Source: Burkholderiaceae bacterium
GTDB lineage: Bacteria; Pseudomonadota; Gammaproteobacteria; Burkholderiales; Burkholderiaceae_C
Reading direction: 5' to 3'
Length of the DNA stretch: 44,137 nucleotides
Assembly: GCA_030654805.1 (NCBI GenBank)
Contig: JAURWR010000029.1
Span: 1-44,137 of the forward strand
The position numbers and the translations under genes are program-made. Position 1 is the stretch's first letter, and each line of letters opens with the position of its first letter. This document shows positions 25,396-34,387 of the stretch, piece after piece. The notes beneath the pieces were generated by a model. That model saw nothing but the letters and a program-made list of their open reading frames with translations. It was not told where the DNA came from and ran no database searches.

Positions 25396-26199
25396 ATGAA
25401 AGTGGAAAGCACTATGGCAGTGGCGTGGCAGCATCGGGCATTGTTATTGGCGCTGATACAGCGTGATTTGAAAAACCGCTATGCAGGTTCCCTGGCGGGT
25501 GTCGCATGGGGCATCTTGCACCCTTTGATCATGCTGGCAATTTATGGCTTGGTGTTTGAGCATATATTCAAGGTCCGTGTGCCGCAGGTGGTCGACAATC
25601 AACCGTATGTACTTTTCGTTGCTACTGCCATGTGGCCTTGGTTGGCCTTTCAGGAGGCAGTCAGCCGCAGTGTCGTAGCCATTCAAAACAACTCAGCCAT
25701 CGTAAAGAAAGTAAGTTTCCCACATGAACTTCTAGTACTAAGCACAGTACTAGCAAGTTTCTTTGTACAACTAGTCGGTTATATACTTGTGATGGTATTG
25801 TTATATCTGTGGGGTCTGGGAATACATTTTCAAAACTGGCCGGCCATGTTGCTGGCGATGCTATCCCTGTTTTTTGCCGCACTGTCGGTCGCGTTCGTGC
25901 TTGCTGCACTTCAGGTCTATGTTCGCGACGTGGAGCAACTGTTGTCGCAGGTCATGAATGGCTTGTTTTACCTCAGCCCCATTCTGTACACCACGGCAAC
26001 AGTGCCGCACTGGATGGGTGAAGTGATGCAGTGGAATCCCCTCGTGCACATGCTGGAGCCCTTGCGCAGTGCCTTGTTGAATACTTCACCAGCGGACTGG
26101 CTTGGGCAAAGCCTAACCTTGTTAGCCTGTATTTTTGTGTTTGTCGCGACGCGCATATTTTTCAATCGCCTGGCCAAGTATTTTGAGGACATGCTGTGA
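25396..26199 (+). CDS. wzm: ABC-2 type polysaccharide export permease (Wzm-like)
   Basis: 267 residues from the ATG at 25396; upstream open sequence belongs to the scar. Six membrane helices in the ABC-2 arrangement: HPLIMLAIYGLVFEHIF, VLFVATAMWPWLAFQEAV, LVGYILVMVLLYLWGLG, LAMLSLFFAALSVAFVLAALQ, QVMNGLFYLSPILYTTATV and LLACIFVFVATRIFF. The N-terminal amphipathic part (HRALLLALIQRDLKNRYAGS) and the Tyr-rich cytoplasmic loop (QVYVRDVEQLL) are as in Wzm/TagG permeases that export O-antigen or teichoic-type polymers across the inner membrane. It overlaps the ATPase gene by four bases (GTGA). Base composition is distinctly AT-richer than the flanking genes, which suggests acquisition from elsewhere. 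Confidence 0.92.
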   Translation: MKVESTMAVAWQHRALLLALIQRDLKNRYAGSLAGVAWGILHPLIMLAIYGLVFEHIFKVRVPQVVDNQPYVLFVATAMWPWLAFQEAVSRSVVAIQNNSAIVKKVSFPHELLVLSTVLASFFVQLVGYILVMVLLYLWGLGIHFQNWPAMLLAMLSLFFAALSVAFVLAALQVYVRDVEQLLSQVMNGLFYLSPILYTTATVPHWMGEVMQWNPLVHMLEPLRSALLNTSPADWLGQSLTLLACIFVFVATRIFFNRLAKYFEDML

Positions 26200-27407
26200 G
26201 CAGTGAACGGGCTGCTGTATTGGAATTGCTTGGGGTTGGCAAGAGCTATCCCATGTTGCAAAGTGGTGCGCGCAAATTAGGCTTGGTGCTGGACCGCCTC
26301 ATGGGTCGTGAGCCACGCCATACCTTCTCGGTGCTGCAGGACGTGAGCTTCAGTGTTCGCAAGGGGGAGTCACTCGGGATCGTTGGGGTGAACGGTGCGG
26401 GGAAATCCACGTTACTCAAGATGATTGCAGGAGTAGTAGCTCCAACGAGGGGGCGAATTCAGCGACATGGCCGCATTGCAGCCCTGCTTGAATTGGGGGC
26501 AGGATTTCATCCAGAATACACTGGTCGCGAGAATATATTCCTCGCCTGTGCATTGATGGGCTTGAACCATGCGGAGACGCTAGATAAACTAGACGGAATT
26601 ATCGAGTTTTCTGACATCGGCGATTATATAGACCAGCCCATCAAGCACTATTCATCAGGCATGGTGGTTCGCTTGGGATTTGCTGTTGCCACCTGTATAA
26701 TACCAGATATTCTCATCACAGACGAAGTACTGGCAGTAGGCGACGAATCATTTCAGAAAAAATGTGTGGCCTGGCTGGAAAAATACCTTGCGCGAGGCGG
26801 AACACTATTATTGTGTTCGCACAGCATGTATCACATCCAGAAACTTTGCAAATATGCCATCTGGATTGATTCCGGGAAACTCTGTATGCAGGGAAGCTCA
26901 CAGGATGTAGCGCGCTCCTACCTGTCTTGGCACGAAGAAAGATCGCGCAAACAAAGCCCAGTGAAAGCGACTGTTGAGAATGTAGTTCCAGAGCACACGC
27001 ACGGCATCTACGAAGTAAAAGAGATGCTTCTAAATGGACAACCCATAACCCAGAAAGTTGAAATAGCGATGGCGGGCACGTTGAGTGTTTCTGGCCTGAT
27101 TTATTCGCCTGATGGGCGACCCCCAAATGTCGCAATTGGAATTGTGCGGGGCGATGGTACTCCAGTCTATGGTGTGGTCAGCGATATGGATGGCCATCCA
27201 CTAACGTCTAGAAAGACGGGCGAGTATCGCTTCCGTGTAGATTTTACAAACTTGGCACTGTTACCTGGAAACTATTGTGCGAGGTCTCATGCAATGGATC
27301 CCGAAGGATTGCGACTGTTTGATCAAGTAGAGATTCCATTTGAGGTTTTCGGGGTATCTCGGGAGATGGGTCTGTGTCGCCTGGAGCATCACTGGATAGA
27401 AAGTTGA
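26196..27407 (+). CDS. wzt: Polysaccharide ABC exporter ATPase with C-terminal carbohydrate-binding domain (Wzt-like)
   Basis: 403 residues from a GTG in GTGA overlap. ATPase domain about 1-250: Walker A GVNGAGKST, signature YSSGMVVRLGFA, Walker B ILITDEVLAVGD, and the switch His in LLCSHSMYH. After a linker (RSRKQSPVKATVENVV), residues about 265-400 form a beta-rich domain like the C-terminal half of Wzt, which in O9a-type systems binds the capped, non-reducing end of the finished glycan and decides which polymers are exported (VEIAMAGTLSVSGLIYSP, GIVRGDGTPVYG, ARSHAMDPEGLRLFDQVEIPF). Together with the permease it forms the inner-membrane exporter. A methyltransferase follows; terminal methylation is a common cap in such systems. 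Confidence 0.92.
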   Translation: MSSERAAVLELLGVGKSYPMLQSGARKLGLVLDRLMGREPRHTFSVLQDVSFSVRKGESLGIVGVNGAGKSTLLKMIAGVVAPTRGRIQRHGRIAALLELGAGFHPEYTGRENIFLACALMGLNHAETLDKLDGIIEFSDIGDYIDQPIKHYSSGMVVRLGFAVATCIIPDILITDEVLAVGDESFQKKCVAWLEKYLARGGTLLLCSHSMYHIQKLCKYAIWIDSGKLCMQGSSQDVARSYLSWHEERSRKQSPVKATVENVVPEHTHGIYEVKEMLLNGQPITQKVEIAMAGTLSVSGLIYSPDGRPPNVAIGIVRGDGTPVYGVVSDMDGHPLTSRKTGEYRFRVDFTNLALLPGNYCARSHAMDPEGLRLFDQVEIPFEVFGVSREMGLCRLEHHWIES

Positions 27408-27413
27408 CTGGGT

Positions 27414-28292
27414 ATGACTGCGCAAATACGAAATCAGTTGGATTTGGCCCGAAGCTTGTTGCAAAGAATGGACCTGAAACAGGCGACCGCCTGCCTAGAG
27501 AACGTTCTGAGCATGGATCCAGCCAATCTGGATGCACATAATTTGCGCGAGCAATACAGATTGCCCGGATGTTTTTCTGATTGGATGGGTGTAAATACCC
27601 AAATCTCCACAGATGATGACATCTTCAGATTCTTTGCCAATCATCCCAGTTCGAAAAATCCGGTGAGAGACTACTTGGCAGATGGCTGGAGAACCATGAT
27701 GGAGCTCCATGAGGCGCTGGGGGTCGTGGATATGACCCTCCACAAATGCAGGAGTTTTCTAGAGTTTGCCAGTGGGCATGGGCGATTTACCCGGCATCTC
27801 GCACGCATATTTGACCAAGGACAACTCACTGCCAGCGATGTCGTTTCGGGTAGTGTGGAGTTTCTTCAGGAGGCGATGGGGGTCAAGGGTTTCTACTCGC
27901 AACCCAATGCGTCGGATCTGAAATTCACCGAAAAGTACGACATTATTTTTGTACTCTCACTATTCAGCCACCTACCGGTATCCGTATGGGCGTCCTGGTT
28001 AACCAAGCTACACGGTTCACTGGCGCCTGACGGTTTATTGATTTTCTCCACCCATGGCGAGCGATGCGCAGTCCTTGATTGCGTGGAGCTTCCGGAAAAA
28101 GGATTTTGTTTTTTCCCTTCCAGTGAATCACTGGTTCTTGCCGGCGAAGATTACGGGACCACGTTTGCCAAGCTAGACTTTGTTAAAAGCACAGTCAAAG
28201 AGGCGCTCGGGAAACAAGTCGAGATGCATTCAATTCCTTCGCATTTTTGGGGTCGGCAGGATGCGATCCTCGTACGGGCCAGCCAGCCATAA
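27414..28292 (+). CDS. SAM-dependent methyltransferase of the polysaccharide cluster
   Basis: 292 residues, ATG six bases after the Wzt stop. The first about 50 residues form a TPR-like helical pair (LARSLLQRMDLKQATACLENVLSMDP). The remaining part is a class I methyltransferase: motif I FLEFASGHGRFTRHLAR, the acidic end of strand 2 replaced by SDVVSG, and motif IV-like YDIIFVLSLFSHLPVSVW with LHGSLAPDGLLIFSTHG. The substrate is probably a sugar hydroxyl of the glycan or a chain end. Because it follows Wzt directly, a role in capping the polymer that Wzt recognises is plausible but is inference. Shares the low GC of Wzm and Wzt. Confidence 0.85.
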   Translation: MTAQIRNQLDLARSLLQRMDLKQATACLENVLSMDPANLDAHNLREQYRLPGCFSDWMGVNTQISTDDDIFRFFANHPSSKNPVRDYLADGWRTMMELHEALGVVDMTLHKCRSFLEFASGHGRFTRHLARIFDQGQLTASDVVSGSVEFLQEAMGVKGFYSQPNASDLKFTEKYDIIFVLSLFSHLPVSVWASWLTKLHGSLAPDGLLIFSTHGERCAVLDCVELPEKGFCFFPSSESLVLAGEDYGTTFAKLDFVKSTVKEALGKQVEMHSIPSHFWGRQDAILVRASQP

Positions 28293-28326
28293 CTCGACTG
28301 AGCGTCGAACCTGATTGGTGTGAGCA

Positions 28327-28491
28327 TTGCCAAAGCTGCTGGTGACCCCGCTCCGCATCCGAGAATTCGGCGTCCGCGCGTCAAGGTCCGTGCGGACGGA
28401 CGACATGTTTGCCGAACTGGAAAACGCCATCATCGAATCCCCGCCGGCATGGCATTTCTGGAGCGAGTCGGATCGATTCTTCCAAGGGTGA
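28327..28491 (+). pseudogene. Possible 3' remnant of an unidentified gene
   Basis: One frame of this 240-base gap encodes a plausible 54-residue C-terminal end: KLLVTPLRIREFG, then MFAELENAIIESPPAWHFWSES before a TGA at 28489-28491. The amphipathic, tryptophan-containing end resembles the tails of polysaccharide-related enzymes such as acyltransferases, but I cannot name a family. There is no convincing start, so if real it is a fragment left by recombination. Base composition returns to the high-GC level here. Confidence 0.25.
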
Positions 28492-28529
28492 AGGCTGCCG
28501 TCGGATTCGACCCGTCAGGCCGAGGCAGA

Positions 28530-29639
28530 TCATTCAGCGGTAGCCTGCATCGGCTCGTTCGTCGCGCGAATGTAAGGCCGTCGAAGCATCAAGAACGGTC
28601 GCTCGATGAATCGATGGCTGAGATATCCCAAGGGAAGAACCAGGATCAACACGGCCAACGACACCGGAACGGCCACGTAGAAATTCGAGATATCCACTAA
28701 GTGGAGTTGAATCCAGGCAGCCACATCGAACGCGAAGAAGAAGTGCAATAGGTAGATGGAGTACGAATACTCACCGATCGTCGAGAGCAAACTCGACACC
28801 AGGCCAGGCTTGGGCCTGAATGATCGGTCATACCATGCGATCAGTATCGAGAACAACAAGCCTTCCAATGTTGGCAAGACAACCCAGATCAGTGACGGGG
28901 ATGGGAAGCTGGGTTGGAGGAAGAATCCCCCTCTCTGGTCGAACCACCAATACAGATGGATCAACGTGACGGCAGCCGCCGCAGCCCAGTAACGCAATCC
29001 GGGGATGCGATTTCGACAATGAAAGGCAAGGATTCCGAACACGAATTGATCTATTCGACCGAATATCGTGAAGTACGCGAGGATCTGCACCTCGCCGGTC
29101 GAGGCGTGATAGGCCGCTCTGAAGATGAGCGCGGACGCCACGAGCAGTCCAACGCACCAGGGTTTGGCGCGCAATAGCAGCAAGATGGCGGGGAGCAGCA
29201 GGTAGAACTGCAACTCGACCGCGATGGACCATCCTCCGTTGGGCCACTTCGGGAGCACGAAACCCGGCACCATGGACAGCAGGTAGGCGACGGCGGCCAA
29301 GGCACTGCGAGCACGAATCGCTTCTGTCACGGCATGGATGGCCAGCACAAGCAGCAGCAACGGCATCAGGCGCAGCAGGCGATTCCAGAAGAACAGCGGG
29401 TAGTTAACCCTCCGGCCGTCGAGCAGCTTCGCGAAGAGATAGCCGCTCAGTGTCATGAACAAGGCGACCCCGACGTGGCCTTCGTCGAACAGGACCAACG
29501 GGCTCCACAGGGGTGTTCCATCGAACGGGACCGGATAGCCTCGCGGCCCGTGCATGAAATGCCACGAGAAGACCAGCATGACGGCCACAGCCCGGACATG
29601 GTCCAGAGCAACATAGTGCTCGCCGGACGTGGATCTCAT
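28530..29639 (-). CDS. Acyltransferase family 3 (OafA/YrhL-like) membrane protein
   Basis: 369 residues with about ten membrane helices. The N-terminal signature of acyltransferase 3 proteins is present: YVALDHVRAVAVMLVFSWHF with the conserved His near residue 27, GVALFMTLSGYLFAKLLDG, then FFWNRLLRLMPLL. The C-terminal helix ends in SHRFIERPFLMLRRP, also typical. Such proteins transfer acetyl or other acyl groups from the cytoplasm to sugars outside and modify O-antigen, peptidoglycan or exported small molecules. The position beside the exporter and glycosyltransferases points to O-acetylation of the surface glycan, by inference. Direction is opposite to the Wzm-Wzt operon. Confidence 0.9.
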   Translation of the reverse strand: MRSTSGEHYVALDHVRAVAVMLVFSWHFMHGPRGYPVPFDGTPLWSPLVLFDEGHVGVALFMTLSGYLFAKLLDGRRVNYPLFFWNRLLRLMPLLLLVLAIHAVTEAIRARSALAAVAYLLSMVPGFVLPKWPNGGWSIAVELQFYLLLPAILLLLRAKPWCVGLLVASALIFRAAYHASTGEVQILAYFTIFGRIDQFVFGILAFHCRNRIPGLRYWAAAAAVTLIHLYWWFDQRGGFFLQPSFPSPSLIWVVLPTLEGLLFSILIAWYDRSFRPKPGLVSSLLSTIGEYSYSIYLLHFFFAFDVAAWIQLHLVDISNFYVAVPVSLAVLILVLPLGYLSHRFIERPFLMLRRPYIRATNEPMQATAE

Positions 29640-29684
29640 CGGGTGGTGGTCAAGGCAGCTTCATGCACTTCATCTGCGTCGGAA

Positions 29685-30281
29685 TCAGCCGCGATACCCC
29701 GGCAACAGCAGATACCGAAATCGCTGCATCGCGCGACGCCGAAGTCTGGTTGTCCACGACAGCGACCTCTGCCTGAAGACCCCCACCGTGTCGCCCCAGG
29801 GAGCGCTGTCGGGCTCCGGGTGCTCGGCCCAATCGGTCGTGACCGACACCATTTCCAGATCGCCATAAGTTGCCAACGCACGATACCCATCCGGGTAGAA
29901 GCGCCAGCAGTCCTGCGGATAGCGATGCTCCGGCCCGCGCGACGGGGCCAGCAGAAAGATCAGGCCACCGGGCTTCAGAACACGAACCATCTCCAGCCAG
30001 GTCAGCCAGAAGAACTCCACGTGCTCGAATGCCTGCCCGGAAACGATCACATCGACCGAGTAGCTCGGAAACGGCAACCGGTAAGGCGACGACAGCACGA
30101 CGTCGACGTTGGGACCGGCCGTCAGATCAACACCGGTGTACGTCCATCCGTCGCGGGTGAACATGGGCTTGTAGCTGCCGTTGACGTCGAAACTTCCGAT
30201 GTCGATGACATTCAAGGTCGGCTTGTCGCTCAGGTGTTGATGGACCAGCTGTCTGACGTGCTGCAGGGAGCTCGAGTGCAT
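29685..30281 (-). CDS. SAM-dependent methyltransferase
   Basis: 198 residues from the ATG at 30281 (MHSSSLQHVRQLVHQHL); a TTG 57 bases upstream has no ribosome site and is less likely. Class I methyltransferase: motif I LNVIDIGSFDVNGSYKPMF, the conserved Asp in YTGVDLTAGPNVDVVL, motif IV DVIVSGQAFEHVEFFWLTWLE and VLKPGGLIFLLAPSRG. The sequence GSFDVNGSY is characteristic of a methyltransferase group often found in O-antigen and glycosyltransferase clusters. Substrate unknown; a sugar or its nucleotide derivative is likely. It lies between the acyltransferase (45 bases) and the large glycosyltransferase (87 bases) on the same strand, so these three may be one transcript, with the large enzyme read first. 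Confidence 0.85.
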   Translation of the reverse strand: MHSSSLQHVRQLVHQHLSDKPTLNVIDIGSFDVNGSYKPMFTRDGWTYTGVDLTAGPNVDVVLSSPYRLPFPSYSVDVIVSGQAFEHVEFFWLTWLEMVRVLKPGGLIFLLAPSRGPEHRYPQDCWRFYPDGYRALATYGDLEMVSVTTDWAEHPEPDSAPWGDTVGVFRQRSLSWTTRLRRRAMQRFRYLLLPGYRG

Positions 30282-30367
30282 GCGGAAGCCGTGACCGGGA
30301 AAGATAGTGAGGCGCGTCGTCGTTCGGCGCAGGGACAAGAATTAGACCGCACGCCGCAGGGCGCGCG

Positions 30368-33300
30368 TCAGGCCTGAAGCCAACTCTTGAACCGCGTTTG
30401 CCAGCGCAGCGGGATAGCTCGGGACACGCCACGCAGCATCGGCATCGCGCGCAATCGCAGGATCGCCATCAGTAACGACTGCTTGAGGCCCTGTTGCAGC
30501 GCGTTCACGCCCTGCGAGCGATTGTTGCCAAACGCCGAAAGGAATTCCGGAGTCAGCGCCACCGCATGACCGGGCGTTGGAACAGCGCTCAGGTAATCCC
30601 GCTCATACGACCAGGACCGGACCCGCAGATCGGGCGCGATGGGCTGCAAGCGGTGGGTCGGCGCCGGGCCCAGGCCGGTGACGAAATGGCGGCTTCGCAA
30701 CTCGATGAAGACTGCCAGCCAGTCCCGCGCTGGGGAATTCCAGGGCCGGATCCAGCTCCAGGTGCGGCCGCTCAGGCGCTCCGCGAAAGCGCCGAGATCG
30801 GGGGCGACGACCGGCCATCCACGCTCCAGGCAGACGCTGAGCGTGTAGCTGTAGGTCTCGGGCCACTGCGCGGGGAACCAGACCAGGTCAGGCTGAAGCT
30901 GGTCGAACAACCGTGGCAGGTCGTCTTCGTCGTAGCGACCATGCACCGTGAGCCGGGCACCCGGTGGGGCGCGCAGGCTGCGATAGGCGTATCCGAGCAG
31001 ATGGAAGTCGAGCGGTGCCGCGTGCTGCGCTGCCAATGTCGCGACGTCTTCGAGCAGGTCGGCGCCCTTGATCGGGCTGAGCGCGCCGATGACCACGACC
31101 TTCAGCGGAGCGTCCACGGCAACCATGCGCGGTGACGGTGCGGGATGCGGCACGCGTTCGAGCAGGTCGTCGTGCGGCGCGTAGCGCACATCGGCAGCTG
31201 GCGCGTAACGCAGGAATCGATGGGCCGCATCGTGGCTGGGCACCAGCACATGACGCGCCCCGGTGACCAGGCGGCCGTGCACCGCACGCCACTGCTCGAT
31301 GGACACGCCGCCGGGCGCCGGCGAACGGGTCAGGCACGTCCGGCACTGGTCGAGGCCTTCTTCGCCGCAATAGGCGTTGTCGCTTCCGGTGAGGCTGATC
31401 TGCGGGCAGAACGCGTGGTAATCGTGTGCCGTGAAGTCGTAGCGCACGCCCAGGTGCGCTGGCAGTGCCAGCACGTCGGCGGTGTGTCCGAGCAGGTGAT
31501 GGAAGTGCACATGGCCGACCCCGAGGCCACGCAAGGCTTCGACCAGCGCAGCGAACTCGGACGGCAGGTGGAACGACAACTGGAAGGCTTCGCTCGGACC
31601 CAGCAGGCTGAGCTCGACCGACGGCCCGCGTGCCGGTTTGAGTACGAAGAAGACCGCCCGACTGCGCCATCGCTCGGCCAGTTCGTTCATGTGCCTCAGC
31701 GTGCCGCCTTCGCGGTCATGCATCACCAGCAGGACGACCGGCTTGCCGGCCGCCGACACGCGTGCCAGATCGACCGCCTGCCGTGCGCACCGGGCCGGGT
31801 CGTGCGCAATGAAGCGATGCACCTGCTGCTCGTAGTCGGGGTGCAGGCGACGCAAGGTCTCCATGGCGGCGATTTCGCGGGCGCTTTTCGATGCGCCGAA
31901 ACTGACCCCGCCCGAGTGCAGCACGAAGGTATCGAGCGCATGCAGGTTGCGCCAGCCGGCCTTCTGCGCGCGCTGGCAGAAGTCGTTTTCTTCGCCGTAG
32001 CCCTTGCCGAACTGCTCGACGTCGAACAGTCCCACCTGGGCCAGACAGTCGCGGCGCACGTACATGCAGAAGCCGTGGCCGGTGGGAACGTCGACTGTTT
32101 GACCAGCAAGCGTGCGTGCAAACAAGGCATCCAGCGCAGCGGTGTCCAGCCCATCGGGCAGCGTGTTGCTCTCGCAGAACCTGGGGTAGCTGCAGATCGT
32201 CGCGTTGTTCGAGAACGGCGTGACCGTGCCGACCCGAGTGTCCGAATACGCGGCGCGCTTCAGCCGATCCAGCCAGTCGCTGGCGACCTCGGTATCGCTG
32301 TTGAGCAGAATCACATCGTGCGCGTCGCTCATCGACATGCCGCGATTGACCGTGCCGACGAAACCGAGGTTCTCTTCGTTCTCGACCAGCACGATGCGAT
32401 CGTCACGGTGCTGAAGTTCGCGCAGCCAGGCGGTGAGCTCCGGCTCGGGGCCGGCATCGTTGATGACGATCAGGCGAAATGCACAGGCGTTGCGCGACGA
32501 CAGCACCGACTCCACGCAACGCTGGGTGTCAGCCAGCCCGCGGTAGACCGGCACGATCACATCGACCGGCCATGGCGTGGGCGCCATCGGTGTCGCGACC
32601 GCGGGACTTGGCCCCTGTGCAGTCGCCCTGCTGCCGAAGCCCAGGAGCCTGTCGATCCGGCCCTTGAGCCGCGACAGCGGTCGGGTCATTCGGAACGACT
32701 TCGAGCGTTCGATGCGCTGGACGTAGGCGAACAGCCCGTCGAAATCCGTGCGCAGGCTCGAATGCGCCTGCTGCAAATCGCGCTTCTCGTCGGCCAGCGC
32801 ATTCTTCTGAGCGAGCAGTTGCTCTCGCTGTTCGAGCAACTGGCGTTCGCTCCGTGCGAGTGCATCCGAAAGGACTTGTTGCTGTTCGAGCGAGGCAGAC
32901 AACCGGTCTTGCTGCGCGTGGCGCTGGCGTTCGCTGTGTTCGAGCGAGGCGGTCAGCGTCACTCGCTGCGCGGCCAGTTCGTGTTCCAGGCGAGCCCGCG
33001 CTTCGGACTGCCGCGTCAACTCCGGCTCGATGCGCGACAGGCGGTCCTGCAGCGGCTGGGCCACGTCCTTCAGGGCCAGGTAGTCGGCCGACATCGGCCA
33101 GCCCAGTTCGACCTCGACCGACCCGGCGCGCCGATCGCCCCGAGCGACCAGCGCTGCAGGTTCGATCGGCAGTTCGATCCACGGGTCGTCCCCGTGCAGC
33201 AGCGCCAGCGCCGGTGCACCGTCCGGCCAGGGCGCGCGCAGCAGCAGTTGCTGCGTCGACGCGGTCGCCAGACGCGAGAAATCGTCGCTCCCGCAGCGCC

Positions 33301-34276
33301 ACTGCCACAGCGTCGCACCGTCGGCATCCTTCACCGTCAGGCGGTAGAGGTGGATGAACCCGGGACGATCCGCAGGGTCGAGCCGGATCGCACTCCACGG
33401 CGCCACGTCCTCGCCCCAACGGAAACACAGGGTCTGACGTGCCTGGCCGATCACGCCGGTGACCGTCAGCTTGCCTTCCTGGGCGTAGTCGCCACGATGC
33501 CCGAGAAAGAGTTCGGCGGAAAACAGGGCCTGGCCGACGGCCTGGTGCGGCTGGCCGTGCAGCGCGGTCGCCGCAGCGGCCTGGGGTTGCCATGCCACCG
33601 CCGCCACGAACTGGTAGGTCAACGCATCGGGGACCGCCAGCAGATACCGGCTCACCGCCGGCGGCAGGTTGTCGAACGGCACCCGGAACTCCGACGCGTT
33701 CAGCGCGCGTGCCACCGGCTGCACCGCAAGCAACGACCAGCCCTCGGCCTCCAGAAACCGCACCAGCGAGCGGCGAGTGAAAAACCGCAGGTGGGTGCTG
33801 TCCAGCAGCCCTTCCGGTCGGTACTCGAACTCGCCTTGCAGCAGCTCGGCGATCAACCCGCAGTAGGCCGCGTTCGGCACCGAGATCAGCACCTTCCCCA
33901 TGGGCGCCAGCAAATCGCGGCAGGCACGCAGCACGCGTTCGGGCTGCTTCAGGTGCTCCAGGACGTCGGCGCAGACGATGCAGTCGTAGGTCTCGCCTTG
34001 AAACAGCGTCGTCAACGGCGCCTGCTCCAGGTCGGCCACTTCGATGCGACGGTAGTGCGGCCGGGCCAGCTCGGCCTCGGCTTCGTTCAGTGTGACGCCA
34101 TCCACCACGCAGGCCTGATGCTCGCGGAGGTGGCGCCCCAGCGCGCCACTGCCGGTGCCCAGGTCGAGCACCGAACATCCCGGCTGGATCAGGCCGGCGA
34201 TGACCGACAGCGAGGTCTGCTCGGAGGACGAAATTTCGCGTCGATACACGTGCAAAGGCACGTCATTGCTGGTCAT
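30368..34276 (-). CDS. Giant multidomain protein: methyltransferase, coiled coil, GT2 and GT4 glycosyltransferase domains
   Basis: About 1,302 residues from the ATG at 34276 (MTSNDVPLHVYRREIS); an in-frame ATG at 34318 and a GTG at 34327 are alternatives. Domain order: class I methyltransferase (about 20-200: SVLDLGTGSGALGRHL, DCIVCADVLEHLKQPERVL); a beta-rich region of unknown type (about 240-400); a coiled coil of about 120 residues (410-530); a GT2 domain (about 565-810: DVIVPVYRGLADTQRCVESV, ILLNSDTEVASDWLDRL, GYGEENDFCQRAQKAGW); and a GT4/GT-B region (about 840-1230: VVLLVMHDREGGTLRH, KVVVIGALSPIKGADLLED). One polypeptide can methylate and add at least two sugars; the coiled coil may measure chain length as in WbdD-type systems. 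Acts at the inner face of the membrane; part of surface-glycan assembly. Confidence 0.9.
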   Translation of the reverse strand: MTSNDVPLHVYRREISSSEQTSLSVIAGLIQPGCSVLDLGTGSGALGRHLREHQACVVDGVTLNEAEAELARPHYRRIEVADLEQAPLTTLFQGETYDCIVCADVLEHLKQPERVLRACRDLLAPMGKVLISVPNAAYCGLIAELLQGEFEYRPEGLLDSTHLRFFTRRSLVRFLEAEGWSLLAVQPVARALNASEFRVPFDNLPPAVSRYLLAVPDALTYQFVAAVAWQPQAAAATALHGQPHQAVGQALFSAELFLGHRGDYAQEGKLTVTGVIGQARQTLCFRWGEDVAPWSAIRLDPADRPGFIHLYRLTVKDADGATLWQWRCGSDDFSRLATASTQQLLLRAPWPDGAPALALLHGDDPWIELPIEPAALVARGDRRAGSVEVELGWPMSADYLALKDVAQPLQDRLSRIEPELTRQSEARARLEHELAAQRVTLTASLEHSERQRHAQQDRLSASLEQQQVLSDALARSERQLLEQREQLLAQKNALADEKRDLQQAHSSLRTDFDGLFAYVQRIERSKSFRMTRPLSRLKGRIDRLLGFGSRATAQGPSPAVATPMAPTPWPVDVIVPVYRGLADTQRCVESVLSSRNACAFRLIVINDAGPEPELTAWLRELQHRDDRIVLVENEENLGFVGTVNRGMSMSDAHDVILLNSDTEVASDWLDRLKRAAYSDTRVGTVTPFSNNATICSYPRFCESNTLPDGLDTAALDALFARTLAGQTVDVPTGHGFCMYVRRDCLAQVGLFDVEQFGKGYGEENDFCQRAQKAGWRNLHALDTFVLHSGGVSFGASKSAREIAAMETLRRLHPDYEQQVHRFIAHDPARCARQAVDLARVSAAGKPVVLLVMHDREGGTLRHMNELAERWRSRAVFFVLKPARGPSVELSLLGPSEAFQLSFHLPSEFAALVEALRGLGVGHVHFHHLLGHTADVLALPAHLGVRYDFTAHDYHAFCPQISLTGSDNAYCGEEGLDQCRTCLTRSPAPGGVSIEQWRAVHGRLVTGARHVLVPSHDAAHRFLRYAPAADVRYAPHDDLLERVPHPAPSPRMVAVDAPLKVVVIGALSPIKGADLLEDVATLAAQHAAPLDFHLLGYAYRSLRAPPGARLTVHGRYDEDDLPRLFDQLQPDLVWFPAQWPETYSYTLSVCLERGWPVVAPDLGAFAERLSGRTWSWIRPWNSPARDWLAVFIELRSRHFVTGLGPAPTHRLQPIAPDLRVRSWSYERDYLSAVPTPGHAVALTPEFLSAFGNNRSQGVNALQQGLKQSLLMAILRLRAMPMLRGVSRAIPLRWQTRFKSWLQA

Positions 34277-34387
34277 CCGATGGATTATCGCTTCCTGCTG
34301 CGCGTGCCGATCCGGCATCACAGGCACTGCGGTCGCAGCAGGTGACCCAGGCTTCAGGCGCTGCGCTTGCGATACTCAGCGCCCCTT

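Noticed and set aside
31145-34345. A 1,066-codon plus-strand frame
   Set aside because: Antisense shadow of the giant glycosyltransferase in GC-rich DNA, with no domain content.
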